DNA from: Actinoplanes lobatus
Lineage (GTDB): Bacteria; Actinomycetota; Actinomycetes; Mycobacteriales; Micromonosporaceae
Length of the DNA stretch: 64,000 nucleotides
NCBI RefSeq assembly: GCF_014205215.1
Contig: NZ_JACHNC010000001.1
Location: forward strand, 7,994,501-8,058,500
Direction: 5' to 3'
The position numbers were made by a program, and so were the translations under genes. Positions 30,860 through 39,381 of this stretch are shown piece after piece; position 1 is the first letter of the stretch; the number at the start of each line of letters is the position of its first letter. The notes under the pieces were generated by a model. The model did no database searches. It had not been told where the DNA came from and saw only the letters and a list, made by a program, of their open reading frames with translations.

Positions 30860-31498
30860 TCAGGATATTCCGGCCTCCTTGGCGAGGATTGCGGCCTGTA
30901 CGCGGGACGTGCAGCCGAGTTTCGCCAGGACGCGGGAGACGTGGGTCTTGGCGGTGGCCTCGGTGATGGCCAGTTCTCCTGCGAGGTCGGCGTTGGACAG
31001 CCCGCGCCCGAGGGCGGCCAGGACGTCGCGTTCCCGGTCGGTGAGGTGGTCGAGGGCTGCCGGGGCGGTGTTCGGCGCCGGGGTTTCGGCGAAGGCGCTG
31101 AGCAGGCGGCGGGTCACCTCCGGCGCGAGGATGCCGTCGCCGGCGGCGATGCGGCGGACGGCGTCGATCAGGGTGGCCGGTTCGACGGATTTGAGGAGGA
31201 AGCCGGCGGCCCCGGCGCGGAGCGCGCCGAACAGGTATTCGTCCAGGTCGAAGGTGGTCAGGACGAGGACGTCGGCGTGCCCGGCCGCGGTGATCTCGCG
31301 GGTGGCCCGGATGCCGTCGGTGCCGGGCATGCGGATGTCCATGAGCACCACGTCGGGCCGGAGCGCGGACGCCTGCCGGACGGCCACGGCCCCGTCGGCG
31401 GCCTCCCCGACGATCTCGATGTCGGTGGCTGTCTCCAGCATGAGCCGCATGCCGGCCCGTACGGTGGCGTGGTCGTCGGCCAGCAGCACCCGGATCAT
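30860..31498 (-). CDS. NarL/LuxR-type response regulator
   Basis: The 212-residue protein has a receiver domain (IRVLLADDHATVRAGMRLML, phospho-acceptor Asp in VVLMDIRMPG, Thr in VLVLTTFD, Lys in FLLKS) and a C-terminal LuxR helix-turn-helix (LTDRERDVLAALGRGLSNAD, then EATAKTHVSRVLAKLG). It is the partner of the sensor kinase whose gene overlaps it by 4 bp. It should bind DNA when phosphorylated; targets are unknown. Confidence 0.95.
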   Translation of the reverse strand: MIRVLLADDHATVRAGMRLMLETATDIEIVGEAADGAVAVRQASALRPDVVLMDIRMPGTDGIRATREITAAGHADVLVLTTFDLDEYLFGALRAGAAGFLLKSVEPATLIDAVRRIAAGDGILAPEVTRRLLSAFAETPAPNTAPAALDHLTDRERDVLAALGRGLSNADLAGELAITEATAKTHVSRVLAKLGCTSRVQAAILAKEAGIS

Positions 31499-32628
31499 GT
31501 GTCTCCCCGTAGCGGCAGGGTGGCCCGGACCCGCCAGTGGTCACCGTCGCGGGCGGCGGTCAGGTCGCCGCCGAGCAGGGTGGCCCGTTCGCGGATCGAA
31601 ACCAGCCCGGTGCCGGCGCTCAGCGCGTGGTGGTCGACACCGTTCCCGCTGGTCAGCGTGTTGGTGACGGTGACCGTCAGCCGGTCGCCGTCGGGTCGCA
31701 CGTCGAGGGTCACCGGCGATCCGGGGGCGTGTTTGCCGGCGTTGGTGAGCGCTTCCCCGACGATCCGGTAGACGGTCTGCGCCACCACGGCGGGCACCTG
31801 CGGGACGCCGGCGATGTGGGTCTCGACGTGCGGGCCCGCGGCGGCGACCAGGTCCGGCAGCCGGTCGAGGCCGCCGGGCAGGGCCGGGTCGCGGGGCGCC
31901 GGGTCGTCGGCGCGCAGCAGCAGGATCATCGAGCGCATCTCCTCGAGGGCGGCCAGGCTGCTGGCGCGTACGGCCTGGAGCGCGGCCCGGTCCCGGTCGG
32001 TGTCGGGCGGCCGGGCCAGCGCCGCCCCGGAGTGCATGGCCGTGGTGGTGAGGTGGGCGGCGATGACGTCGTGCAGGTCGCGGGCCATGGCGGCGCGTTC
32101 GGCGACGACCGCCTCGCGGGCCGCGAGTTCCCCGAGCCGCCGCTGCTGGCGGATGTTCCCGGCCCACCACAGTGGCACGAGCAGCAGCGTCACCAGCTGG
32201 AAGCAGATGAAGACGGCGACCCGGAACTCCCCGGAGGCGAGCCCGCCGACGACGGTCGCCGTGCCGGTGATCACGAACACGGCGGTGGTGAGGGCGTTGC
32301 GGGCCCGGTCGGAGGCGAACAGCCCGGCCGAGAACAGCAGGTCGAACAGTACGAGGATGACCGCGACACTGCCGCCGAGGAGCGCGTCCACGCCGAGGAT
32401 CACGGTTCCCGCGCCGAGGGCGAGCATCGGGTGGCGGCGTTTGCCGAGCATGACGAGGCAGCCGGCGAACAGGGTGACGTGGTGCCACACCGGGGAGAAG
32501 TCGGTCGGGATCCGCCACAGGCCGGTGAGGCCGACCAGGTTCAGCACCACGCCGGCCGCGAAGGTGGCCGCCGCGGTGACACGGTCCTGGAAACGCATGT
32601 CCTCGCGCCACCGTTCCGTCACCCGCAC
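31495..32628 (-). CDS. NarL-partner sensor histidine kinase (HisKA_3)
   Basis: This 377-residue protein has five or six membrane helices in residues 15-155, then the HisKA_3 phosphorylation helix ERAAMARDLHDVIAAHLTTT with the phospho-His. An ATPase domain follows: IVGEALTNAGKHAPG (N box) and GTGLVSIRERATLLGG (G box). A typical extracellular sensor domain is missing, so sensing is likely within the membrane. Start is GTG at 32628 or ATG at 32598. Its stop overlaps the response regulator start (ATGA), so they form one operon, divergent from a GAP-family membrane gene. Confidence 0.93.
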   Translation of the reverse strand: MRVTERWREDMRFQDRVTAAATFAAGVVLNLVGLTGLWRIPTDFSPVWHHVTLFAGCLVMLGKRRHPMLALGAGTVILGVDALLGGSVAVILVLFDLLFSAGLFASDRARNALTTAVFVITGTATVVGGLASGEFRVAVFICFQLVTLLLVPLWWAGNIRQQRRLGELAAREAVVAERAAMARDLHDVIAAHLTTTAMHSGAALARPPDTDRDRAALQAVRASSLAALEEMRSMILLLRADDPAPRDPALPGGLDRLPDLVAAAGPHVETHIAGVPQVPAVVAQTVYRIVGEALTNAGKHAPGSPVTLDVRPDGDRLTVTVTNTLTSGNGVDHHALSAGTGLVSIRERATLLGGDLTAARDGDHWRVRATLPLRGDT

Positions 32629-32713
32629 GATCCCATCCCATCACGGCGGCTGACGATGTCCGTACATCCTTCGACGGACGCGCGCCCGGGCTTCCTGATC
32701 GAAAGTCAGAGGC

Positions 32714-33367
32714 ATGGATCTCGCGTCACTGGCCGTGCTCGCTCTCATCGACTCCACCAGCTTCGGCACCCTGCTGATCCCGATCTGGTTCCTGATCCAG
32801 CCGGGGCCGGTACGCGCCGGCCGGGTCCTGCTCTTCCTGGGTACGGTGGCGCTGTTCTACTTCGGCATCGGGGTGGCGGCCGCGCTGGGCGCCGACCGGT
32901 TCCTGCCGCAGCTGACCCGGCTGCTGGACAGCCGCCCGGTGCTGTGGGTACTGCTGGCGATCGGTGTCGGCATGTTCTTCTACAGCTTCCGGATGGACGG
33001 CCGGAAGAAGCCGCTGCCCACTCCCCCACTGGAGGGGAGCCTGCTGCCGCTGGCCGGGCTGGCGCTGGCGGCCGCCGCCGCCGAGGTGACGACGATGCTG
33101 CCGTACATCGCGGCGATCGGCCTGATCACCACCTCGTCGATGAACGCCGCGCAGATCACGCTGACGATGGCCGGCTACTGCCTCGTGATGATCACTCCGG
33201 CGATCGCGCTGCTGGGATTGCGCCTGGCCACCGGTAAGCGGCTCCTGCCGGTGCTGACCAGGTTCAGTGAGTGGCTGGCCAGCAGCGACATGATGGGCTG
33301 GGTGGTCGGGATCGTGGGTTTCCTGCTGGCCCGGTACGCGGCCGCCGGGCTTCATCTGATCGGCTGA
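32714..33367 (+). CDS. GAP-family (Sap/LysE-like) membrane protein
   Basis: The 217-residue protein has six hydrophobic segments and the N-terminal signature of the GAP/Sap group: ALIDSTSFGTLLIPIWFLI, followed by RAGRVLLFLGTVALFYFGIG. A central loop rich in Pro (PLPTPPLEG) precedes AEVTTMLPYIAAIGLITTS, another family-conserved stretch. Mycobacterial relatives help export or assembly of glycopeptidolipids or sulfolipids; here the substrate is unknown. It diverges from the two-component system, which may control it. Confidence 0.83.
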   Translation: MDLASLAVLALIDSTSFGTLLIPIWFLIQPGPVRAGRVLLFLGTVALFYFGIGVAAALGADRFLPQLTRLLDSRPVLWVLLAIGVGMFFYSFRMDGRKKPLPTPPLEGSLLPLAGLALAAAAAEVTTMLPYIAAIGLITTSSMNAAQITLTMAGYCLVMITPAIALLGLRLATGKRLLPVLTRFSEWLASSDMMGWVVGIVGFLLARYAAAGLHLIG

Positions 33368-33374
33368 CCCGCTT

Positions 33375-34934
33375 TCAGTCGAGGCTCAGCCTCGGCCAGT
33401 CGGCCAGGTCGGTGAGCAGGCGGCGGTCGTGGGTGGCGACCACGACCGCGGCCGAGGTACGCCGCAGTGCCGCGGTGAGTTCGTCGACCAGAGCCGCTGA
33501 CAGATGGTTGGTCGGCTCGTCGAAGATGATCAGATCCGGTCGTGGGGTCAGACGCGCCGCCAGGTCGAGGCGGCGCTGCTGGCCCAGCGACAGACGAGAC
33601 ACCGGGGTACGCCAGGCTTCCGCGTCGAGCAGGCCGGTCGCGTCGATGGGGCAGATCCGGCGTGCCGTGGCACCCGGCGGCCAGTCCGGGACCTCCTGTG
33701 CGACCAGGGCGACGCTCGCGGCGGGCGACCGGTGGACCGTGCCGGCGGTCGGGGCGAGGCGGCCGGCCAGGACGGCCAGGAGGGTGGACTTGCCGGAGCC
33801 GTTCGCGCCGGTGACCACGAGCCGTTGGCCGCCGGCGAGCTCCAGGGTCACCGGCTTTCGCAGGCGGGTGCTCACCCGTACCCCCTGGGTTCGAATGATC
33901 GGAAGGCCGGGCCGCGTCTCCGGCTCGGGCCACCGCAGAGCCGGCGGGGGTGGCGGCACGGTGATCCGGTGCGCGGCCAGGGCCTCGCGATCGCGATTCA
34001 GCGCCTGCACCACGCCGGGTGTGTGGGACTGGCGTTTGTGCTTGTTGACGCCCTTGTCGGGGCGCCAGCCGGTGGTCAGCCGGGCCCGGGCGCGGTCCAC
34101 CGCCTGCTCCAGGCGGCGATGCTCGGCCTGCTGCTCCTCGTGCTCCTGCTCCCAGCGCTGCCGGTCGCGGCGGCGGCCGTCCTGCCAGGCGTCGTAGCCC
34201 CCGGCATGCCAGCGGGGCCGGCCGTCGCTGCTCGGGTCCAGGTCGAGAAACTCCCGGGCCACGTCGCGCAGCAGCTGACGGTCGTGGCTCACGATCGCCA
34301 GGCCGCCGGGGTGCTCGCGCAGGCGGGTGGTCAGGAAGGTCAGGCCGTCGGCGTCCAGGTGGTTGGTCGGCTCGTCCAGCAGCAGCAGGTCGTGGTGTGC
34401 GCCGAGCAGGCAGGCGAGCCGGACCCGGTAGCGCTGGCCCACCGAGAGGGTGGACAGCTCACGGTCGCGGTCGGCGCAGGCGTTCAGCGCTTCCAGGGCG
34501 ACGTCGACGCGGCGGTCGGCGTCCCACGCCTCCAGCCGGGTGGCCGCCTCCAGCGCCGTCGCGTAGCGGTCGCCGGCGCCCGGGCGGCCCGCGGTCAGGT
34601 CGTCGGTGGCCTGATCGAGAGCGGTCAGGGCGGTGTGTGACGCGTGCAGGGCCCCACCGGTGAGGGTGCCGACCGTCTGGCCGGGGCCGGCCGCCAGCGC
34701 CTGCGCGGCCAAGCCGACGGTGCCGGCCCGGTGCACGGTGCCGGCGTCCGGGGTGAGCAGGCCGGCCAGGACGTGCAGCAGGGTGGTCTTGCCGCGGCCG
34801 TTCTCGCCGACGATCGCCAGACGGGACCGCGTGGAGACGGTGACCGAGACGTGGTCGAGGATCCGGCGGGCGCCGAGGGTGAGGGTGAGGTCGTCGGCGC
34901 GCAGTTGGGCGGCCGTGATGGTTTCCAGGGACAC
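33375..34934 (-). CDS. ABC-F ATPase, probable ribosome-protection antibiotic resistance protein
   Basis: The 519-residue protein starts at the GTG at 34934; an earlier in-frame ATG at 35012 would run through the leader region. Two ABC domains are complete: Walker A GENGRGKT (43-50), signature LSVGQR, Walker [13 protein letters not shown]; and [26 protein letters not shown]. The charged linker between them ([20 protein letters not shown]) is the P-site tRNA-interaction motif helix of ABC-F proteins. No membrane segments exist. Members evict macrolides, lincosamides or streptogramins from the ribosome. A leader peptide with a macrolide-arrest motif lies upstream (35032-35076), strongly supporting drug-inducible control. 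Confidence 0.9.
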   Translation of the reverse strand: MSLETITAAQLRADDLTLTLGARRILDHVSVTVSTRSRLAIVGENGRGKTTLLHVLAGLLTPDAGTVHRAGTVGLAAQALAAGPGQTVGTLTGGALHASHTALTALDQATDDLTAGRPGAGDRYATALEAATRLEAWDADRRVDVALEALNACADRDRELSTLSVGQRYRVRLACLLGAHHDLLLLDEPTNHLDADGLTFLTTRLREHPGGLAIVSHDRQLLRDVAREFLDLDPSSDGRPRWHAGGYDAWQDGRRRDRQRWEQEHEEQQAEHRRLEQAVDRARARLTTGWRPDKGVNKHKRQSHTPGVVQALNRDREALAAHRITVPPPPPALRWPEPETRPGLPIIRTQGVRVSTRLRKPVTLELAGGQRLVVTGANGSGKSTLLAVLAGRLAPTAGTVHRSPAASVALVAQEVPDWPPGATARRICPIDATGLLDAEAWRTPVSRLSLGQQRRLDLAARLTPRPDLIIFDEPTNHLSAALVDELTAALRRTSAAVVVATHDRRLLTDLADWPRLSLD

Positions 34935-35031
34935 GGGGTTGCTCCGCAGCTCTCGAAGAGGAGCCGGGTAGCCGGAGAGGGCCGCCCGGCAGGACGCCGA
35001 GACGGCGGGCATGGTGCAGGTCGCGCCGCCG
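34935..35031 (-). promoter_or_regulatory. Probable attenuator between leader peptide and ABC-F gene
   Basis: A 6-bp G+C stem (35026-35041, CCGCCG and CGGCGG) with the leader stop codon in its loop starts this segment. Further complementary pieces lie toward the GTG, such as GCTC and GAGC around the Shine-Dalgarno region near 34950. Ribosome arrest on the leader could switch pairing to expose the ABC-F start or prevent termination. Structure is inferred by eye. Confidence 0.5.
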
Positions 35032-35076
35032 TCAGCGGCGGATCCGCAACCTCATGAAAGCGATCCCTGTGTGCAT
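35032..35076 (-). CDS. Leader peptide of the ABC-F gene ([14 protein letters not shown])
   Basis: ATG at 35076, stop at 35034-35032, 14 codons: [14 protein letters not shown]. The internal Met-Arg-Leu-Arg is the arrest motif of the ErmD leader peptide (MTHSMRLRFPTLNQ), where macrolide-bound ribosomes stall at an Arg-X-Arg motif. Here it lies 97 bp ahead of a resistance-type ABC-F gene, the usual position of an attenuator peptide. The peptide should have no other function than to sense drug-bound ribosomes. Confidence 0.75.
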   Translation of the reverse strand: MHTGIAFMRLRIRR

Positions 35077-35163
35077 GGCGGCCACGCTAGCGGGGGCCGC
35101 CCGCGGCCGCCAACCATTTTCCGGATGTTCTCATCATCGGGATGGCGTGAGTATCCTGGTGGC

Positions 35164-36333
35164 ATGGTTCGGTTGACGCGGGCGCAGCAGCAGGCGCGCA
35201 CCCGGGCCGCGGTGCTGGGCGCCGCGGCGTCGGAGTTCGAGGAGCACGGTTATGCGGAGGCGAAGGTCGACCGGATCGCGGAGCGGGCCGAGCTGACCCG
35301 CGGGGCGGTGTATTCGAACTTCTCCAGCAAGCGGTCGCTCTATCTGGCGGTGCTGCTCGACGAATGGCCGCACCGGCCGATCACCGGTGCCGGCCTTCTG
35401 CCCTCTGAACCGGCGTTCGGCGTTGCGGCGGCGGCGGAGGCGTTCGCCCGGGTCTGGCTGGAGCGGCTGCCGCTCGCCGGGGACACGGCGGCCGGGGCGC
35501 GGTTGCGGGCGCGGTCGGTGGCCGGGGTGTTCGACGACGAGCCGGGGCGGCGGGTGCTCGGTGAGCTCACCCGCTTGGAAGGGCTCCTCCTCGGGCTGGC
35601 TCTGGAGTCGTGCCAGCCGCCGGGCGGGCGGCGGGTGCGGCTCGCCGAGACGATCCTCACCCTGCTGCACGGGGCCGACCACCTGGCCGAGTCCGCGCCC
35701 GGGTTCGGGGACCCGTTCGACCTGGCGCGCGCCTGCGGTCATCTGACATCCATCTCGCTGCACGATGAGTGGGACCCGCCGCACCTGCCGTTCATCCCGG
35801 CGGCGCTCACCTGCGACGACCCGTGGGAGCCACCCGAGGAGATCGACGACGGGGTGCTCGTGGTGCTCGGTGCCCGGCGGCTCGGCGCGGCCGAGGAGGC
35901 GGTGCGGGCCGTCTCCCGGGCTGCTTCCCCCGGCGCGGACCCGGCCTCTCCCGCCGCGGAGCCGGACCAGGCGGGCTCCTTTGGGGAGCCGGACCAGGCG
36001 GGCTCCTTCGCGGAGCCGGAGCAGGCGACCTCCTTCGCGGAGGCGGTGCGGGCCGCCGACAACGTCACCATCGCGGCCGTGACCAGCGATCCCGCCGAGA
36101 TCGGGGCGCTCGTGCGGCTGCGGGTCAGCGGGATCATGGCCATGCTGCGGCAGATCTTCCCCGGCGGGGTGCGACCACCCGTCCGGATCATCCTCGACGG
36201 GGCGGAGGGGTTCGCCCACGCCGTCGGCGTGCCAGTGGGCGACGACACGGAGGCCGCGGTGCGGATACGGGATGGGCGCATCATCGCGCGCGCGGATGGC
36301 CGCGGCGCCGGGCATGCGGCGGCGACGGCATGA
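35164..36333 (+). CDS. TetR-family regulator with long C-terminal extension
   Basis: It has 389 residues from the ATG at 35164 (about 190-220 is usual for TetR). The N-terminal helix-turn-helix is clear: ARTRAAVLGAAASEFEEHGY, then VDRIAERAELTRGAVYSNFS. The ligand domain runs to about residue 230. Residues 266-292 are three 9-residue repeats of the type EPDQAGSFA (27-bp DNA repeat at 35959-36039). A further domain of about 90 residues follows (FAEAVRAADNVTIAAVTSDP, then AMLRQIFPGG). Its last codons overlap the next gene by ATGA, so it is the first gene of the PPDK operon and probably controls it. Confidence 0.85.
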   Translation: MVRLTRAQQQARTRAAVLGAAASEFEEHGYAEAKVDRIAERAELTRGAVYSNFSSKRSLYLAVLLDEWPHRPITGAGLLPSEPAFGVAAAAEAFARVWLERLPLAGDTAAGARLRARSVAGVFDDEPGRRVLGELTRLEGLLLGLALESCQPPGGRRVRLAETILTLLHGADHLAESAPGFGDPFDLARACGHLTSISLHDEWDPPHLPFIPAALTCDDPWEPPEEIDDGVLVVLGARRLGAAEEAVRAVSRAASPGADPASPAAEPDQAGSFGEPDQAGSFAEPEQATSFAEAVRAADNVTIAAVTSDPAEIGALVRLRVSGIMAMLRQIFPGGVRPPVRIILDGAEGFAHAVGVPVGDDTEAAVRIRDGRIIARADGRGAGHAAATA

Positions 36334-36911
36334 CCGATCTGAAGGTGCTGCACACTCTGCGGTGCATGGGATTCACCGACCTCGGCCGGGTGGCGTCGGC
36401 CGCCGGGCTGCCGCCGGAGGAGACCGAGTCACGGTTGATCGACCTTGCGGTCGAGGGGCTCGTCACCCGTACGCCGGGGGCCTTCGGTGGGTGGGGACCG
36501 ACCGAGGCCGGCAAGACCGAGGACGCCCGGCTGGTCGCCGAGGAGCTGGACAAGGCCGGGGCTCGTGCGGCTGTGAGCAGCGCGTACACCGATTTCATGA
36601 TCCTGAATCCGGAGTTGATGGATCTGTCCACGGCCTGGCATCTGCGAACCGTCGACGGGGTCGCGGCGGTCAACGACCACACGGACGCGGCCTACGACAA
36701 CCGGGTGCTGGCCCGCTTTGCCGATCTGGACCGGCGGGCCTCCCCCGTGTGCGCGGCGCTGACGGCGGCGCTGCCCCGGTTCGGCTCCTATCGGACCCGG
36801 CTCAGCGCGGCCCTGGCCCGCGGCGATCTGGCGGAGAGCACCGAGTCGTACCACAACGTGTGGTTCCAGCTTCACGAGGATCTGCTGGTCACGCTGGGGA
36901 TCCCCCGATGA
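36330..36911 (+). CDS. Probable helix-turn-helix regulator of the PPDK operon
   Basis: This 193-residue protein starts with a winged-helix-like segment: DLKVLHTLRCMGFTDLGRVA, ASAAGLPPEETESRLIDLAV, EGLVTRTPGAFGGWGPTEAG. The remaining 120 residues are helical with FMILNPELMDLSTAWHLR and YHNVWFQLHEDLLVTLGI. Proteins of this type occur next to PPDK-like genes in actinobacteria. It overlaps both neighbours by ATGA (36330 and 36908), so translation of all three is coupled. DNA binding is inferred; it could instead be a dedicated partner subunit of the PPDK-like enzyme. Confidence 0.75.
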   Translation: MTDLKVLHTLRCMGFTDLGRVASAAGLPPEETESRLIDLAVEGLVTRTPGAFGGWGPTEAGKTEDARLVAEELDKAGARAAVSSAYTDFMILNPELMDLSTAWHLRTVDGVAAVNDHTDAAYDNRVLARFADLDRRASPVCAALTAALPRFGSYRTRLSAALARGDLAESTESYHNVWFQLHEDLLVTLGIPR

Positions 36912-38413
36912 GCGAGATCCACGCGCTCTCGCCGGACCTGGCCCTGGACGCATCGGTGATCGGCGGAAAGGCTCACGGCCTGGTCGCCCTGATGCGGCTC
37001 GGGCTGCCCGTGCCACCCGGCTTCGTCATCCCCACGGCCGCCTGCCGTACGTTCCTGGAGAACGGCGTCCTCCCCGGCGGTGAGCTGGCCGGGGCCGTCC
37101 GTGAGCTGGAGGCCGTCACCGGTCGCCGCTTCGGCGACCCGGCCCGGCCGTTGCTGGTCTCGGTCCGTTCCGGGGCCGCCGTGTCCATGCCCGGCATGAT
37201 GGACACCCTGCTGAACGTGGGTTCCGGCGGTGACCTGGACGCGGCGGTGCCAAGGGTGTTCGCCTCGTGGAACGCGTCGCGGGCGGTCACCTACCGGGAG
37301 TTGCACGACATCCCGCACGATCAGGGAACCGCCGTGGTGGTGCAGGCGATGGTCCTCGGCGACCGGGACGAGCACAGCGGCAGCGGGGTGGCGTTCAGCC
37401 GTGATCCGAGTACCGGGGAGCGGCGGCCCTACGGTGACGTGCTGTTCCGGAGTCAGGGCGACGCCGTGGTCTCCGGGGCGGTTCCGACCCTGCCGCTGGA
37501 CGCTCTGGCCACCCGCGAGCCGGACGTGTGGGCGGAGCTGATGGATGCGCTGGACCGGGTGGAACGCCACTATCGGGACGTGTGCCATGTCGAGTTCACC
37601 GTCGAGTCCGGCTGCCTGTGGCTGCTGCAGGTCCGTCCCGGTGGGTTGAGCGGGCGCGCGGCCATCCGGGTCGCCGTCGACCTCGTGGACGAGGGGCTCA
37701 TCGACCGGGCCGCCGCCGTCCGCCGGATCACACCGGGCCATCTGCGGGCGGCCGCCGTCCCACGGATCCGCGCCGCCGCCCCGCCGGCCCCGTCCGCGGA
37801 TCCCTTCTCCCAGGACCCCGCGACCTGGGATCGGGCGGCTTCGGCTTCGGCACGCTCGGATCCACCGTCAACCGGGAAGTCGAGCCTGGTGACTGAGGCG
37901 GGCAGTGCCGCCTCGTCCGGCGCGGGACTGGAGGTTCTCGCTCGCGGGCTGGGAGCCGGGCCGGGGGTCGCGACCGGCCGGGTGGCGGTCACCGCGGACA
38001 GCGCCGTCCGGATGGCGGCCGGCGGGCCGGTCATCCTGGTGCGGCCGCACACGTCGCCGCTCGACCTGCACGGGCTGGCCGCCGCCGCCGGGATCGTCAC
38101 CACGACCGGCGGCCTGACCAGCCACGCCGCCGTCGTCGCCCGGTCGATGGGCAAACCCGCCGTCGTGGGCGCGGCAGGCCTCGCCGTTCGCACCCACGAC
38201 GTGGTCGTGACCGGGCAATCGATTCCGGACGGTGCCGGCGCCGACACCGATCAGGTGGTCGTGGACGGGCTGTCCATTCCGGAAGGGGCCGTCATCACCA
38301 TCGACGGGACCGGGGGTGAGATCGTTCTCGGTGTCGCCGAGACGACCGCCGGCGGCACCGGGCCGCATGTGGATCGGCTGCTTCGCTGGGCCGCCGACGA
38401 GTCGGTAGCGTGA
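36908..38413 (+). CDS. Truncated pyruvate-phosphate-dikinase-like phosphotransferase
   Basis: This 501-residue protein has the PPDK N-terminal ATP-grasp domain (IGGKAHGLVALMRLGLPVPP, SVRSGAAVSMPGMMDTLLNV, VQAMVLGDRDEHSGSGVAFS; about 1-315). A low-complexity linker (about 315-345) and the swivelling phospho-His domain follow, with His406 in GGLTSHAAVVARS. The C-terminal PEP/pyruvate TIM barrel of PPDK (about 870 residues in full) is absent; only about 95 residues follow the His domain. It could take the beta-phosphate from ATP to His406 but needs another acceptor site. The two coupled upstream genes may supply it. A rifampin-phosphotransferase-like role is less likely: the central drug-binding domain is missing. 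Confidence 0.85.
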   Translation: MSEIHALSPDLALDASVIGGKAHGLVALMRLGLPVPPGFVIPTAACRTFLENGVLPGGELAGAVRELEAVTGRRFGDPARPLLVSVRSGAAVSMPGMMDTLLNVGSGGDLDAAVPRVFASWNASRAVTYRELHDIPHDQGTAVVVQAMVLGDRDEHSGSGVAFSRDPSTGERRPYGDVLFRSQGDAVVSGAVPTLPLDALATREPDVWAELMDALDRVERHYRDVCHVEFTVESGCLWLLQVRPGGLSGRAAIRVAVDLVDEGLIDRAAAVRRITPGHLRAAAVPRIRAAAPPAPSADPFSQDPATWDRAASASARSDPPSTGKSSLVTEAGSAASSGAGLEVLARGLGAGPGVATGRVAVTADSAVRMAAGGPVILVRPHTSPLDLHGLAAAAGIVTTTGGLTSHAAVVARSMGKPAVVGAAGLAVRTHDVVVTGQSIPDGAGADTDQVVVDGLSIPEGAVITIDGTGGEIVLGVAETTAGGTGPHVDRLLRWAADESVA

Positions 38414-38417
38414 CCGG

Positions 38418-38810
38418 ATGCCGGAGAATCCGCCCGCTGACCGCTGGGCCCGTCACGACTGGTGGGGCGTCGTGCTGGATGCGCCTGATGTGCCCGTCCT
38501 CGCCCGCTTCTACTCCGAGTTGCGGGGCTGGGCGATCTGGAAACAGGACGCCACCGGGGCGGCCCTCGACCTGGGTGAGGGCGTCGCCTACCTGAGCATC
38601 CAGTACAACCCGGACTATGTGCGGCCCACCTGGCCGGAGACTCCGGGCCGGCAGCAGATGATGCTGCACCTCGACTTCGAGGTCACCGACCTGGAGGCGG
38701 CCGTGGCGCACGCCGTCGGCCTCGGCGCTGAGCTTCCCGGGCATCAGCCGCAGGAGAACGTCCGGGTTCTGCTGGATCCGGCCGGGCATCCGTTCTGCCT
38801 CTACACCTGA
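38418..38810 (+). CDS. VOC/glyoxalase-fold protein
   Basis: The 130-residue protein shows one vicinal-oxygen-chelate module pair: HDWWGVVLDAPDVPVLARFY near the N-terminus, WKQDATGAALDLGEG, then MMLHLDFEVTDLEAAVAHAV and RVLLDPAGHPFCLYT. The metal-position residues (His near 14, Glu/Asp in DFEVTD, His in GHPFC) are plausible but not certain. Such small cytoplasmic proteins are often resistance or detoxification enzymes. It is 4 bp after the PPDK stop and could be a fourth operon member. Its 3' end overlaps the convergent ATPase gene by 10 bp. Confidence 0.85.
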   Translation: MPENPPADRWARHDWWGVVLDAPDVPVLARFYSELRGWAIWKQDATGAALDLGEGVAYLSIQYNPDYVRPTWPETPGRQQMMLHLDFEVTDLEAAVAHAVGLGAELPGHQPQENVRVLLDPAGHPFCLYT

Positions 38811-39328
38811 GCGGTCGCCCAGCCGGTCAGTGTGATGATCTCGGTGGCGATGCCGGTGACCGGACGGCCGCCGGTCGGGATGCGGTGGACCCAGGCCGGG
38901 GTGTTCCGGTCCAGGTCGCGCGCCATGAGGTCGCTTCGGGAGATGTGGTGCGCGAGGCCCGTACCCGTCTCGCGGATCTGAAGTCTTTGATGTGCCGTCG
39001 TGTCGTCGGCGGTGAGCAGGACCGCGGTGACGGCGGGATCGTCGCCCATCGCCGCGGTCAGGTCGGCGGTGAACCGTACGCTCACGGTGTTCGTGTAGAT
39101 CATCCGGCGGTAGCCGAGCGCCCGGTAGTTGGCCCACATGGCGGCCAGGTTCCGTTCCGCCAGGCCGTGCTCCCAGGGTGGCGGATAGGCCTGGTCGAGG
39201 TTGTCGCCCTCGATCAGGCAATGCTTGACGCCCGCCCCGGACAGGAGCTGGTGGATCTCGAAGCCGACGGTGGTCTTGCCGACCCCGGCCCGGCCGCCCA
39301 GGAACAGCACCTCGCTTCGCGTCGCCAT
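38801..39328 (-). CDS. P-loop ATP-binding kinase-like protein
   Basis: This 175-residue protein begins with a Walker A (VLFLGGRAGVGKTTVGFEIH, residues 7-26). The mid part has IEGDNLDQAYPPP, as in small-molecule kinases such as chloramphenicol- or shikimate-kinase-like proteins. The C-terminal half contains AVLLTADDTTAHQRLQIRE (lid-like) and LDRNTPAWVHRIPTGGRPV. The substrate cannot be identified. The gene overlaps the end of the convergent VOC gene and diverges from the racemase gene. Confidence 0.8.
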   Translation of the reverse strand: MATRSEVLFLGGRAGVGKTTVGFEIHQLLSGAGVKHCLIEGDNLDQAYPPPWEHGLAERNLAAMWANYRALGYRRMIYTNTVSVRFTADLTAAMGDDPAVTAVLLTADDTTAHQRLQIRETGTGLAHHISRSDLMARDLDRNTPAWVHRIPTGGRPVTGIATEIITLTGWATAQV

Positions 39329-39381
39329 CCCGGCACGGTAGCGGAAAGGATCTCGGGCACGCGCTCGGATAGGGTCGGCGG

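Noticed and set aside
36908..38413. Rifampin phosphotransferase
   Set aside because: ATP-grasp and phospho-His domains fit, but the central drug-binding domain is missing and N-terminal motifs are of PPDK type.
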